Below, piece after piece: positions 26,301 through 37,171 of a stretch of 64,000 nucleotides of DNA (position 1 is the first letter of the stretch; each line of letters starts with the position of its first letter). The translations under genes were made by a program, and so were the position numbers. The stretch is from the NCBI RefSeq assembly GCF_041734735.1, contig NC_134901.1, positions 28,941,857 to 29,005,856 on the forward strand, written 5' to 3'. Below the pieces are notes generated by a model. It was not told the DNA's origin, made no database searches, and saw only the letters and a program-made list of their open reading frames with translations. This DNA comes from Babylonia areolata. Taxonomy: Eukaryota > Mollusca > Gastropoda > Neogastropoda > Buccinidae.

Positions 26301-27935
26301 TAAACATTTAAAATAGTATGCAATGCACTCTGTCTTTACATCTTTCCATGCTCATAGCACAACCCAAATGAAATGATACTGAAAAAATATTTGTTGCCCA
26401 ACTATTATCAACAAAGCCTTTTTTCTCTCTAAATTCAGTTCTCTTCACTGTACTAAAATATGGCCAGTATGTACTGATTGGCACTTCTGAATACTTATAC
26501 TCCTGTAACATTCCCCTGGTTTAAGCAGCTTTCCATCTCCAGATAACAAGTTAAAAAAAAAAGGTTTTCTTATTCTCCCTTCTACCTCTTCCCCTAGATA
26601 AATCATGACTGATCTTTGTAATCTGTCTGGATCACATGAACACGCACATGCAACAAAGGTAAGTGTCACATCCACATAATACTCACCTGCGTACTTCACA
26701 TGAGTGTCCACTTCGCTCTGAACAACAGCAGCACAAAATCCTGCAGAAAGAACACAGATCTTAATCACTGAATATGCTTGATCTTTTCTTTTCTTTTTTT
26801 TGTAGTACCACATGTAAGACATACATTTCTTGTACCGCTAGATCACCCACAAAGCATACTCTCTTTGTCTAAGTGGATCCATATCAAGAGCCACTGCAGA
26901 TTCCTTGATTGCTCATGAAGCAGTGCAGCTGGCTATATCTGCATTATGTAACAACAAATCACCCTGTGTTTGCAATATAGTGTAGTGTAAAGAACTGAAG
27001 ACAACACTTAATGATGAGAATACTTTTAGACTGATCTGATAAAGGATTCCTTGCAAAACGCAATTTCTTTTTTTCCGTTTTTTTTTTTTTTTTTTTTTTG
27101 TTGTTGTTGTTGTTGTTGTTGTTTTTTGTTGCTGCTGTTGTTGTTTCTTTCTCTCTCTTCATCATCAAAGTTGCAATACATGCCATTGCATCCATATTTT
27201 GCTTTCGAGTTATTCATCAACTTTGTTTTTTGGGCGTTTTTTTTTTCCATTTGTTGGAGGGAGTTTTGTTCCCTTCAATGTCCACTTTGAATGCGTTTTC
27301 CTTTCAAGTATTCTAAAACTGGTCTTATTCTTTCAATGGTGTTGATAAACGATGCTCTCTCCTGCACGATAAGACTTCGTGAAAACCTACTTTTCCTTGT
27401 TTGGTGGTTCAGACAACAAAATGTCAATATCTAATGTTTGACGGATAGTGTGAAAGTGCTTAAATAATATGGCTTTGCTTTTAAGGTATTTTTGTTCAAC
27501 AAACATGATATTTTGGGCTGGACAGTCAAAAACTAAAGATGCTGACACAATTTACTGTACAAGTGAGTGTGCCCAGACTAGATTTTCCTGTCAGGTTGCG
27601 TGACAGCGACAGAGCAGATAATAACAAAGACGGGAAGAAATTAAACTATGAATAACAAAGCAACTCTAGATTGCATAAATTTTAAGTTCAACACGCTGTG
27701 AACAAATTCATTACAAATCTCTAAAACAATGTGCGAGCTAAGACACTTACTCAGATTGCAAAGTTGCGGTGTTCTGAGACTGGATGCACACAATGGCGAC
27801 CTCAGCTACAGTTCTGCAGATAGGGAACGGCGACCTCTGATTGGATGACTTGGAACATCTGTCATAGGTGTCATCTCTCCCACGCACCATCGCGAAAATT
27901 GTGCATGATTCGAAACAGTCTTTTACGTCATACAA
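19275..27935 (-). CDS. Ala/Tyr/Pro/Gly-rich low-complexity protein, last exons
   Basis: The last exon (19852-19275, stop at 19275-19277) opens after a clear acceptor. It encodes about 191 residues rich in A, Y, P, G, S and Q with recurring SPYA, YAAS, GYAA and PSPY words, ending SFGPPY. A 54-bp exon at 26740-26687 (good acceptor and GTGAGT donor) reads FCAAVVQSEVDTHVKYA and joins in phase to DPQEHYRMNYFPAA. An exon ending at 27751 with donor GTAAGT could be exon 1. Joined to the 54-bp exon it puts a stop upstream in frame, so translation may start at the Met of HYRMNYF, which has A at -3. That would give about 184 aa. Composition recalls FAM168/DAZAP2-like adaptors or RNA-binding-protein tails, but no domain is recognised. 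A minus-strand AATAAA lies at 16945-16950, suggesting a ~2.3-kb 3'UTR. Confidence 0.6.
21860..22330 (-). mobile_element. LINE reverse-transcriptase C-terminal fragment
   Basis: Minus-strand reading with several frame breaks gives LYGS-CWKT near 22270, then ITRSALHWTPEGR near 22070, and WGTVQRLAQNRQEW near 21940. These correspond to the LINE motif series LLYGSETW, ALRWTPEGKRKRGRPK and WRSFVAALCA known from mollusc retrotransposons. No intact frame remains. It sits in the large intron of the low-complexity gene. Confidence 0.65.
22395..22775 (+). mobile_element. SINE family B, full length
   Basis: tRNA-like head (GTGGAGTGATGGCCTAGAGG), then CCTCCACTAGACCTTGAGTG, central AAAGAACCCACGGCAACAT, linker, GGTGGCACTCTCAGTGTAGT and tail CACACAGAGAAATCGGTTGT. 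This copy shows that family B shares its central domain with family A but has a different head and tail. Confidence 0.85.
23161..23455. repeat. GA then GT microsatellite
   Basis: (GA)n from about 23161 to 23268, followed by a (GT)n block carrying a duplicated TGTTGTGTTGTGGTTCTTGT segment (near 23293 and 23378). Confidence 0.9.
23585..23935 (+). mobile_element. SINE family B
   Basis: GAAGCGAGAGAATTTGAGCA, CACCCTTGAGTGGTGGTCTA, AAGAACCCATGGCAACAAAA, CTACTTTGATAGGAAAAC, then GGGCAGCACTCTCACTGTAA. Tail truncated after CTGGGGAG. 23936-24650 shows no recognised feature except an AATAAA near 24140. Confidence 0.75.
24655..24720. repeat. CA and CT microsatellite
   Basis: (CA)n then (CT)n then (CA)n, inside the same large intron. 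24720-25480 has poly-A/T runs but nothing I can name. Confidence 0.85.
25480..26305 (-). mobile_element. pogo-like (Tc1/mariner superfamily) DNA transposon relic
   Basis: A minus-strand frame at 26160-25878 reads GCLRRANFAEVCHWILTAWG, then KVKQYTVINGFHRAGL and an acidic tail ending EQDDVE. This is the C-terminal signature of DDE_1 pogo-like transposases. Both ends carry ATAAGCCGCA-type words (25618, 26226), and TTACCGTAA (25583) is answered by a related sequence at 26302. Only the transposase C-terminus is left, so it is internally deleted and immobile. The segment 25500-25625 recurs around the LTR element at 29.8 and 35.6 kb. Confidence 0.6.
27075..27145. repeat. poly-T and (TTG)n repeat
   Basis: Poly-T followed by (GTT)n, giving meaningless K/N/Q or F/L/V open frames. 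Confidence 0.9.
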
Positions 27936-28104
27936 AATAAACAAGACCGAAGAGGGAGAAAGTATATTTTAAAGGGATTGCAAAAGTGATTTCAGTTTGT
28001 AAATTCAAGCAAGTTAGGAAAGACAAAAATAATAGAGAATACGATGGTCAAGCCATACAACAATTCTGTGTTTTCTGTCATCATCAGGAAGCAAATTTAT
28101 CTCA

Positions 28105-28200
28105 CTGTGTGTGTGTGTGTGTGTGTGTGTGTCTGTCTGTCTGCCTGTCTGTCTGCCTGTCTGTCTGTCCGTCTGTCTGTCAGTGTGTCTCTGTGTGTGT
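28105..28200. repeat. GT and CTGT microsatellite
   Basis: (GT)n grading into (CTGT)n. A nearby 157-codon frame depends on it and is not accepted as a gene. Confidence 0.9.
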
Positions 28201-28599
28201 GAATTACACTTATATATGTATGTGTAGGATCAATTTTCAATTAATTCAGTTTCGATTATGTTCGATTATTTATCGCCGTCTGTCACAAGATTACCTTAAT
28301 CGACATGGTGTACGCCGGGCGACACTGTGGGCACAAAGTTCTTCTTCCATGATTATGAGTTTCCACAATCATCAGGTTGATTTCGCCGGATACTATAAAA
28401 TTTTATTATGGTCGAGGTCCGCCGATGGCCGAAAGGTAACAACAACAATGACACAATGACAAAAAAACAACAACCTTTTGAAACTACACTTGATCCAGCC
28501 AGTCAAAACCCGTTCAGCGGGACCAACATGATGCTGACTGAATCAACAGGAACCCCTAAGTCTTAAACTAAAAGAAAAGAAGAAGAAGAAGTTTAGATT

Positions 28600-28710
28600 G
28601 CTCTAATGGAACACTGGAACATGCCTAGGGATGGGGCAGAGACTCTCACGGCTTCCTCAGGCAGTGTGTTCCAGTCAGTCCTTGATGGTCTGTGGGAAGG
28701 ATCAGTGAGT
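28600..28710 (-). mobile_element. LINE C-terminal fragment
   Basis: On the minus strand SFPQTIKD and, one frame over, DWNTLPEEAVRVSAPSLG followed by a stop match the C-terminal LINE motif FPRTIxDWNxLP...APSLxxF. One frameshift lies between the blocks. Short but distinctive. Confidence 0.55.
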
Positions 28711-28879
28711 TTCTCCGGTAAAAATAAAATGAGTAAAAAAAACTGTAAGTAGAAATAGGGGTTGCGAGTTTAGAAAACACAAACAAACAAAAACCAGTCT
28801 AGGCTGTCTGGCTACCGCCGGTGGTAACAGTCCTCTTCTATACTAGCTAGCCCCTACCGGGCACAGCTCTGGATTTCAG

Positions 28880-29150
28880 GTGGAAGGAAGCAGAACGGTT
28901 AAAACGCTCATCTGCCACGGGACTTATATAAAACCATTCTATTTGTTAGTCCATGTCGTCTGCCAATTCAGAGACGAAATTAATCCACTCTGATAGGCCG
29001 GGTACACAAATATTAATGCATGCATCTATAGAGGCCTGACTGCCATGCAGTGAGTGTGTTTGACTATGCAGCTGGTGACTTGGTGTCTGCCTGGCAGATG
29101 TAGTCTGAAAGCAGTGACGCCTCCTTGAGAAATTGAAGCTAAAACTGACT
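28880..29150 (+). mobile_element. SINE family A, internally deleted
   Basis: GGAAGGAAGCAGAACGGTTA head, ATCCACTCTGATAGGCC, AGGCCTGACTGCCATGCAGT, and GACGCCTCCTTGAGAAATTG end. The central domain is largely missing. Confidence 0.65.
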
Positions 29151-29160
29151 TAAATTCAGT

Positions 29161-29493
29161 TCATATCAACCCTATACTTTGGTCTAAACCTGGGGCATCG
29201 ATCCACTCAGTACAAAAGGATGAATTTTTCAGCTCCCCCTTGAAGGATGCCAATGTGAGTGCCACTGCAGTTAGTTTCCCAGTGGCAGGGAGGTCCACTT
29301 GGACTGGAATAATTCTTGGAAAGAAGCTAAAGTTAAATATTTTAGCTCTAGCTGAGTACATATTGCCTAGACTCGGACTTTTGAGAATGACTGAAACATG
29401 CTCCAGATAGTGAAATAATACTACAGACGGGGCCGAACTAGAGTGTAGCAAGCACTGGGTTTGGTTTCCAAGTCTACTGAGTCTATCCCTCAT
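29161..29493 (-). mobile_element. LINE C-terminal fragment
   Basis: A 110-codon minus frame contains FSFFPRIIPVQVDLPA and LTLASFKGELKN, which resemble the SFFPRTIxxWNxLP...SFKxxL ending of jockey/CR1-like reverse transcriptases. It adjoins the SINE at 28880. No other LINE domain is visible. Confidence 0.45.
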
Positions 29494-29539
29494 GCACTTT
29501 CAGAATCTCAGTGGCTGAGTAGAAAGCCCAATAGAAAAC

Positions 29540-29542
29540 ATT

Positions 29543-29576
<34 letters not shown>

Positions 29577-29765
29577 GGGAGGTGGGTAAGTGTGTGTGTG
29601 TGTGTGGGAGGGGGGTGGGGTGGGGTGGAGGGCAGTGGGGGTGTGCTAGTTCAGTGAACATGGCCGTGAGTGTGTGTGTGTTTGGGGAAAGGGGTAAGTG
29701 TGTGTGTGTGTGAGAGAGGGGGGTGGGGTGGGATGTGGGGTGGGGGTGAGGGGCAGCGGGGGTGC
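29540..29765. repeat. GT and G-rich repeat
   Basis: Two diverged copies of a ~115-bp block: (GT)n, then GGGGTGGGGTGG-type sequence, ending GTGCGCTAGTTC or GTGTGCTAGTTC and GTGAACATGGCCG. This is a small tandem duplication just left of the repeat that holds the LTR element. Confidence 0.75.
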
Positions 29766-29921
29766 GCTAGTTCGGTGAACATGGCCGAATTTTATCATTG
29801 ATATATAAATTTAGTGGGTGTGTTTATATACCGGTGCGCTCAATCGACCGAACTTTACAGTAACTGGCTATGATATTGTGAAATATCAGTGTTGAAAATT
29901 TGAAGTGAATACAAAATGCAG

Positions 29922-31918
29922 TGTAAAAAGGTGTGGTTGGTTCGATTCTGATAGAAGAGAGAGGGGAGTTATGCAGGGGGATATAGGATCAACTAATGAT
30001 GCACACTCTCTCTCTCTCCTCACATCAATAGCAGGGCCACATGGAGTGGTTTTTATAGAGTGTTTACTTTACAATACAGCACACAGTAAAAAGTTCACCC
30101 TACACCTAAAGCAGCACCTATAAGCAGCGCACAGTAACAAGATCATCCTACACCTAAAGCAGCACCTATAAGCAGCGCACAGTAACAAGATCATCCTACA
30201 CCTAAAGCAGCACACCTGGAACACAAACACACAACCAAAACCCAGGTCAGATAAAATCTCAAATATCTGGATATCACTGACATAAAAGGCCTACCCTCTC
30301 AGCACCTTTCATCACATGTCCACCAGTATGCACTCCTCTTACACATTGATCTACGTAAGGAAAGACAAGCTTCATCAAGCTTACCTGCCACCAGCAGTGA
30401 CATACCAATTACCATACTGTGTACAAAACATATCACTGACCAATACAACCCTGTGTTCCAACTCATGTTACCCATCATTCAATTAAACTGTGTGTTACCA
30501 TTTCCAAACAAAATCTCTTTGCCTTCACAAAGTGTCCAACTGACACAAGTACATGTATGGAAATCATTACTTCCAACATATCTCTTGTAAACAGCAATGT
30601 GCAACAACATAGCACTGACCCTCAATGCTCTCATAGTTTGCCAACTCACTAATCACATTACAATGTTCTTTCCCACTTTGTCTGAACAAAGTAAACCACT
30701 GACACAAAGCACAACTCCTACACATGTTACCACAACTACCAACAAATCAAACATGTGTTCCACAACACTTGCTGTTACCCCCATGTACACACACACATGA
30801 AAAACCCTCAACACACACTGACAATGTGTTAGCCTATAGATCTGTTCAGTTCACACTGAACCAACACCACCTACTATATACAAAACAAGTAAGTAATACA
30901 TCAAAAATACAGAACAAGATATCTGTAACCAAATAGAAGAGGGGAGGGGGAGAGGGGGGGGGGGGGGGACTCAACAGATTTAGGCCAATACTTCTCTCAG
31001 TGGGTAGCTTCCACACATTAACCCCTTTTCTTTCCACAAGCCACAAGATCAACTTAAACTGGCTGTTCACTGACACAAAACATTGTTCCCAACAAAACTA
31101 AGTTATCAACATAGCATAAAACCATTACAAGTCATGTACTCACAGCCCAACAGGGATTTCCTTGTTCCTCACATCACTGATCAGTCAGTCACCCTGTGTC
31201 AGTCAGTTCTTCTGGGAGACAGCTAAGAAGTGGCTGTGCTGACTGGTTTTATCCCTTCCCCCAACATACTGTGTATACTAATCTAAGCTACAACACTCAC
31301 TCCCCTAACTAGTTGAACTGAAATAACCAATCTTTGCTTGTCCTAGTGACGCTATGTGAATGACTGACAGATTCACTGCTTGATCCCAGTTCAACAGATT
31401 GATCTGATTCGCTACAATTCAACCCACTTGTTTCTACAACATTCTGTGATGACAGGTTCACCCGTTTACGTCACAAAGAGATTGGGGAGACGGGACAATA
31501 CAACTCTGGGCCTGTTAGCCGGCTTGATCAAAGTTCGCATTAGCATAAATTTTCCCTAGTTTACGTTCCGAAGTCCTGCCATCTACGTCAGCTGCGTTCG
31601 TGGAAGGGGAGATGGGGAACGACTTGAAAGACAGGCCGCCACACGGGACGTTCTGCTCAGCACGGGAATTGCGGCAGACGTCGCACAACTGCACGTGTTC
31701 CTACAACTGGGACTGGTGACGCGGTGTCGCGGACCAAAGGCGCTGACTAGGGAGTGGGGTGAGGAGGTGGAGGGGTGGAAGGGGGGAGGATGGCGTGGTG
31801 TCGGCACAACCTCAAAGACTGGACTTGGGATGGAGCGGGAAGGGAGATAAGAAGGAGGGGGGGGGGGAGGGGACAGAGTGTGGGTGGTGGGGGGTGACAC
31901 TGCTGGCACACTATAACA
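29922..31918 (-). repeat. 3' LTR of the gag-only element
   Basis: About 2.0-kb repeat, ending at its left in the complement of TTTTTACA. It contains a short internal tandem repeat (CTAAAGCAGCACCTATAAGC) near the element's outer edge that is present in one more copy here than in the other LTR. Confidence 0.85.
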
Positions 31919-32277
31919 CCCACCCCCGGCTTTTGAATGCAATGTCCTCATTGCTGCTGACCACATGCTGACGACTGCCATCATCAATTAATGCTAATGG
32001 GGAGATTAGTTCTCTAACCCAAAAATTAGCAAAAACATAAACATGTGAAAATGAAGACTTTACAGGACAAAAGAAACCACCAAAAGTACATTTCAAAATG
32101 ATAAAGCTGTACATAACACCATAACCCAGAAAAGCATACATAAAAAAATCAAACAGAGCTACACAACGCAAAAATCAACAGAGTTCCAGCTGACACACAT
32201 CAGCGACCACAAATCCTGGAATGAAGGAAAACAACAACACAGCATGGCATACAGTTTTCCTCATTCAGATTATCCCC

Positions 32278-33525
32278 CTAGCAGGCTACAGCTACAATTT
32301 TGGCCCATGCTGGATGGCTAGCCTTACCTCTGCTGCTAATCCTACAGGTTGACCCTGACAGTTTCCCACCCCTGTCAGTCTGATCTGGGACCATGACACC
32401 TGCACATGTCCCGTGCACCTCAGGCTTCGGATGAGACCTGGTGCCAGTCTCACACAAACTGGTTACCACCGGTCTGTGTGACCGTCCGGGAGACTTGACT
32501 GCATCCTGGCAGTCTCCATTACCTGTGCCCTCCCTTGTGGCACATATACCAGGAACACCTGGATCAGGTGGTATGGGCAGCAGCACCCATTCACCCTGGC
32601 AAGGATCATCCTCACAGTCAGCTATTGTTCTGACTGGAGTCTTTTCATTCGGACTCGGATCCTGCCTCCTGAGACTATTGGGCAAGTCTCTCTGGTTCTC
32701 ATTGTGGAAATCTTTGTGTTTTTCCTTGGGGAGAACCTTACCCACCTTTAGGGAAATCCCATTTCCCACCACTGACTGACCTTTCCTACGTCTATTCCTT
32801 CTCTTCCTTTTGCCCAAATCCCTGTTCTCTATCACTGCCCCATCTCTCTGACTGACTAAATCTGACATTAACCCCTGCATGGACCTAATACTCTCTTCTA
32901 AACACAACAGTTTGTCCCCTAATTGTGCTGTCTCTTCCCTGGTTTGTTGCTGTTGTTGGTCCTCCTCTAGCTCTCGCCACAGTCTCAGTGCTTCATCCCT
33001 TGCCTGGATGAAGGTGGTGTGTGGCTCCCTCGTCACTACGCGGCGCAGCTCCCTTTTCAGCAGGAGGTTCCGGAGGCCATCGATGAAGTGGTCCCTCAGC
33101 ATCTCAGCGGTGAGGGCCCCAGTGCTCTTCGTCCGGATGATCCTCCCCATGCTGCACAGAGCATGGGAGTAGTCCAAGGTGGACTCCTCTGGCAACTGCT
33201 TCCTGCTGAAAAATGTGGACAGCAGTGTGGTGACACGCCGCCCGTCGCCGAACACCCCCAGCAGAATGTTGATCACCTTCTCTGGGGTGTTGGTCTCCTC
33301 CAGGTCCCGCAGCAGCAGCTCCCTGCGTGCAGTTCCCTGCAGATGGCTGTAAACGAAGCAGGCAGCCATCTCGTCTCCCATGGTGTACGCAGCCAGGACC
33401 CTCCTCACCTCAGTGATGAAGTCCTCAGCCGACATCTTGCCTGGCTCACCAGTGAATACTGGCAGTGTGGGTGCTACGTACCACCCCATGGGAAATTCCT
33501 GCGCCACTGTAGTTGGGGTTGTCAT
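32278..33525 (-). CDS. gag-like protein of the LTR element
   Basis: A 415-codon frame inside the LTR element. The N-terminal ~200 residues look like a retrotransposon gag capsid domain (LPVFTGEPGKMSAEDFI, FVYSHLQGTARRELL, EMLRDHFIDGLR). A Gln/Glu-rich coiled stretch and a basic segment (GKRKRRNRRRKG) follow, and this could bind nucleic acid. I see no CCHC knuckle, protease or polymerase. The frame looks whole. Confidence 0.8.
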   Translation of the reverse strand: MTTPTTVAQEFPMGWYVAPTLPVFTGEPGKMSAEDFITEVRRVLAAYTMGDEMAACFVYSHLQGTARRELLLRDLEETNTPEKVINILLGVFGDGRRVTTLLSTFFSRKQLPEESTLDYSHALCSMGRIIRTKSTGALTAEMLRDHFIDGLRNLLLKRELRRVVTREPHTTFIQARDEALRLWRELEEDQQQQQTREETAQLGDKLLCLEESIRSMQGLMSDLVSQRDGAVIENRDLGKRKRRNRRRKGQSVVGNGISLKVGKVLPKEKHKDFHNENQRDLPNSLRRQDPSPNEKTPVRTIADCEDDPCQGEWVLLPIPPDPGVPGICATREGTGNGDCQDAVKSPGRSHRPVVTSLCETGTRSHPKPEVHGTCAGVMVPDQTDRGGKLSGSTCRISSRGKASHPAWAKIVAVAC

Positions 33526-33672
33526 CTCTGGGCTGTTACTGGGCTGTGCTATCTGGCTGTGTGCTGCTTAAGTCCTAACTGCTTAACCTGCCTATTGTGT
33601 CAGTAAATCACTCTACCTGCCTATCGTGTCGAGCAAACACTCTACCTGCCTATCCTGTCGGCAACGCCAAGT

Positions 33673-35591
33673 TGTAAAAAGGTGTGGTTGGTTCGATTCT
33701 GATAGAAGAGAGAGGGGAGTTATGCAGGGGGATATAGGATCAACTAATGATGCACACTCTCTCTCTCTCCTCACATCAATAGCAGGGCCACATGGAGTGG
33801 TTTTTATAGAGTGTTTACTTTACAATACAGCACACAGTAAAAAGTTCACCCTACACCTAAAGCAGCACCTATAAGCAGCGCACAGTAACAAGATCATCCT
33901 ACACCTAAAGCAGCACACCTGGAACACAAACACACAACCAAAACCCAGGTCAGATAAAATCTCAAATATCTGGATATCACTGACATAAAAGGCCTACCCT
34001 CTCAGCACCTTTCATCACATGTCCACCAGTATGCACTCCTCTTACACATTGATCTACGTAAGGAAATACAAGCTTCATCAAGCTTACCTGCCACCAGCAG
34101 TGACATACCAATTACCATACTGTGTACAAAACATATCACTGACCAATACAACCCTGTGTTCCAACTCATGTTACCCATCATTCAATTAAACTGTGTGTTA
34201 CCATTTCCAAACAAAATCTCTTTGCCTTCACAAAGTGTCCAACTGACACAAGTACATGTATGGAAATCATTACTTCCAACATATCTCTTGTAAACAGCAA
34301 TGTGCAACAACATAGCACTGACCCTCAATGCTCTCATAGTTTGCCAACTCACTAATCACATTACAATGTTCCTTCCCACTTTGTCTGAACAAAGTAAACC
34401 ACTGACACAAAGCACAACTCCTACACATGTTACCACAACTACCAACAAATCAAACATGTGTTCCACAACACTTGCTGTTACCCCCATGTACACACACACA
34501 TGAAAAACCCTCAACACACACTGACAATGTGTTAGCCTATAGATCTGTTCAGTTCACACTGAACCAACACCACCTACTATATACAAAACAAGTAAGTAAT
34601 ACATCAAAAATACAGAACAAGATATCTGTAACCAAATAGAAGGGGGGGGGGGGATGGGGGGGGGGGGACTCAACAGATTTAGGCCAATACTTCTCTCAGT
34701 GGGTAGCTTCCACACATTAACCCCTTTTCTTTCCACAAGCCACAAGATCAACTTAAACTGGCTGTTCACTGACACAAAACATTGTTCCCAACAAAACTAA
34801 GTTATCAACATAGCATAAAACCATTACAAGTCATGTACTCACAGCCCAACAGGGATTTCCTTGTTCCTTACATCACTGATCAGTCAGTCACCCTGTGTCA
34901 GTCAGTTCTTCTGGGAGACAGCTAAGAAGTGGCTGTGCTGACTGGTTTTATCCCTTCCCCCAACATACTGTGTATACTAATCTAAGCTACAACACTCACT
35001 CCCCTAACTAGTTGAACTGAAATAACCAATCTTTGCTTGTCCTAGTGACGCTATGTGAATGACTGACAGATTCACTGCTTGATCCCAGTTCAACAGATTG
35101 ATCTGATTCGCTACAATTCAACCCACTTGTTTCTACAACATTCTGTGATGACAGGTTCACCCGTTTACGTCACAAAGAGATTGGGGAGACGGGACAATAC
35201 AACTCTGGGCCTGTTAGCCGGCTTGATCAAAGTTCGCATTAGCATAAATTTTCCCTAGTTTACGTTCCGAAGTCCTGCCATCTACGTCAGCTGCGTTCGT
35301 GGAAGGGGAGATGGGGAACGACTTGAAAGACAGGCCGCCACACGGGACGTTCTGCTCAGCACGGGAATTGCGGCAGACGTCGCACAACCGCACGTGTTCC
35401 TACAACTGGGACTGGTGACGCGGTGTTGCGGACCAAAGGCGCCGACTAGGGAGTGGGGTGAGGAGGTGGAGGGGTGGAAGGGGGGAGGATGGCGTGGTGT
35501 CGGCACAACCTCAAAGACTGGACTTGGGATGGAGCGGGAAGGGAGACAGAGTGTGGGTGGTGGGGGGTGACACTGCTGGCACACTATAACA
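33673..35591 (-). repeat. 5' LTR of the gag-only element
   Basis: About 1.9-kb repeat, near-identical to 29922-31918. Its internal side adjoins the primer-binding-like sequence at about 33655-33672. Confidence 0.85.
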
Positions 35592-35622
35592 GCAGTAATG
35601 AAGGGGAAAAGAAGAAAAAGAC

Positions 35623-36845
35623 CATGTCTCCAGCACAGTCATCCCTGAAGCACAGTGTGGCTTCCACTCAGGCAGGGGAACATGTGACATGGTGTTTGCC
35701 GTACGCCAGATGCCAGAGAAGTGCCGTGAGCAGAACAGGGAGCTCCACATAGTCTTTGTGGACCTGACTAAGGCCTTCGACACGGCCGGGTGAACCGCCG
35801 TAGTCTGTGGAAGATCCTCCTAAAGTTTGGCTGCCAAGAGAGCCTAATCCAGCTGACTGCGTCATTCCATGATGGCATGCAGGCGAGAGTACAGGAAAAT
35901 ACTGACATGTCAGATCTGTTCCCTGTGGTAAATGGAGTGAAGCAGGGCTGCGTCCTGGCACCCACACTGTTCTCCATTCTCTTCTCTGCCATGCTGGTTG
36001 ATGCCTTCCAAGACTGACCGGGACATCTACATTCAGTTTCGCACAGATGACACAGAGATCAAGTCAGTTGACAAGTTTTGCTACCTGGGCAGCACCCTAT
36101 GCAGCAACGGAGCCCTTGATGCAGAAGTGACGCTGCGCATCACCAAGGCCAGCTCCGCCTTTGGCAGACTCAACAACTGACAGGCTGTAGAACAACAAAG
36201 GCATTAGGCTGAGCACCAGAATCAAAACCTACAGAGCTGTTGTGCTGACCACCTTGTTGTACTGCTGTGAAACATGGATGACGTATCGCCGTCACATTCA
36301 ACAACTTGAGCAGTTTCACCAGAGATGCCTACAAAAGATCCTCGGCATAAAGTGGCAAGACAGGGTCTCCAACCTTCAGGTCCTAGAGAGGAGTGGCCTG
36401 CCCAGCATCGAAAGCCTGCTGATCCAGTACCAGCTACGCTGGACAGGACACATTGTCTGCATGACAGACAGCAGGATCCTGAAGATGCTACTATATGGCG
36501 GCCAGCTGAACGAAGGCCACCGCGAACTTGGAAGACCCTGCAAGCGCTTCAAGGACACCTTGAAGACAAACCTCAAAGCCTGTGACATAGACATTGCTTC
36601 CTGGGAAACTGATGCCCTTGACTGCTCTTGCTGGAGGATGCTGTGCTCTAGTGGCATAAAGACGTTTGAAAACAAGACTGGAGCTGAACACTGGCCATTA
36701 AGGAGAAGCATGAGCGAAGGAAGCAGGGCTCAACTGCTTCTGGAGACGTTTTCCCTTGCAACACCTGTGGGAGGTGCTTCGCATCAAGAATCGGCCTCTT
36801 CTCCAATATGAGGACACACACCAACAAATAAGCCTGCCTGCCTAC
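35623..36845 (+). mobile_element. LINE reverse-transcriptase fragment with C2H2 finger, broken
   Basis: Plus-strand blocks in order: AQCGFHSGRGTCDMVFAVRQ, HIVFVDLTKAFDT, then GVKQGCVLAPTLFS in another frame, FCYLGSTLCSNGALD, LYCCETW, FHQRCLQKILGIKWQDRVSN, YQLRWTGHIVCM, and finally FPCNTCGRCF with GLFSNMRTHTNK. The segment that should hold the catalytic [FY]ADD motif, between LVDAFQD (36013) and the TDDTEIKSVDKF block (36055), is deleted. At least two frameshifts separate the rest. It belongs to the same general type as the fragment at 7940-8440 (shared finger). Its left edge abuts the repeat interrupted by the LTR element. Confidence 0.85.
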
Positions 36846-37029
36846 TCATCCATCGGTCCGACGGGAGACTCCATCATCTTATTAGATCCCAGTTTTATTT
36901 TGTTGTTGTTGTTTCGTTGTTGTTTTGTTTTTGTTTTAGTTTTCAAAAAAAATGTGAATTCTACTGTAATTTATTCACTACTTGGTTTATTTGCTTTTTA
37001 TCTTCACGTCAGCATTAATTTTGGTAGAC

Positions 37030-37115
37030 TCTCAAGGTCTGACTAGCCCGCTGGGTCCCAATGATCAATGAGGTGGCCATCTGCTGAACCGGACCACCCC
37101 TCCGGCAAACCGTCT
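37030..37115 (+). mobile_element. SINE family A fragment
   Basis: CTCAAGGTCTGACTAGCCCG and the degenerate CTGGGTCCCAATGATCAATG resemble the family A CTGACTAAGC...TGGGTT block. It is followed by CT and TA microsatellites at 37127-37170. Confidence 0.5.
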
Positions 37116-37124
37116 CCATGCACC

Positions 37125-37170
<46 letters not shown>

Positions 37171-37171
<1 letters not shown>

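Larger units (their letters stand above)
29922..35591 (-). mobile_element. LTR retrotransposon, gag-only, young fossil
   Basis: Two long direct repeats (29922-31918 and 33673-35591) start TGTTATAG and end TTTTTACA on the minus strand. A 4-bp duplication GCAG flanks the element at 29918-29921 and 35592-35595. On the minus strand a primer-binding-type sequence ACTTGGCGTTGCCGACAG follows the 5' LTR, and a purine tract precedes the 3' LTR. The short internal region carries one gag-like gene and no pol that I can see, so it would be non-autonomous. The LTRs are close to identical apart from tandem-copy and G-tract length differences, so insertion is recent. Probably Ty3-like by the 4-bp duplication and gag type; the family is not certain. 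Confidence 0.85.

Noticed and set aside
27986-28459. 157-codon plus-strand frame
   Set aside because: Runs through a (GT)n(CTGT)n tract, shows no domain, and no junctions support it.
33019-33606. 195-codon plus-strand frame
   Set aside because: Antisense shadow of the gag-like gene of the LTR element.
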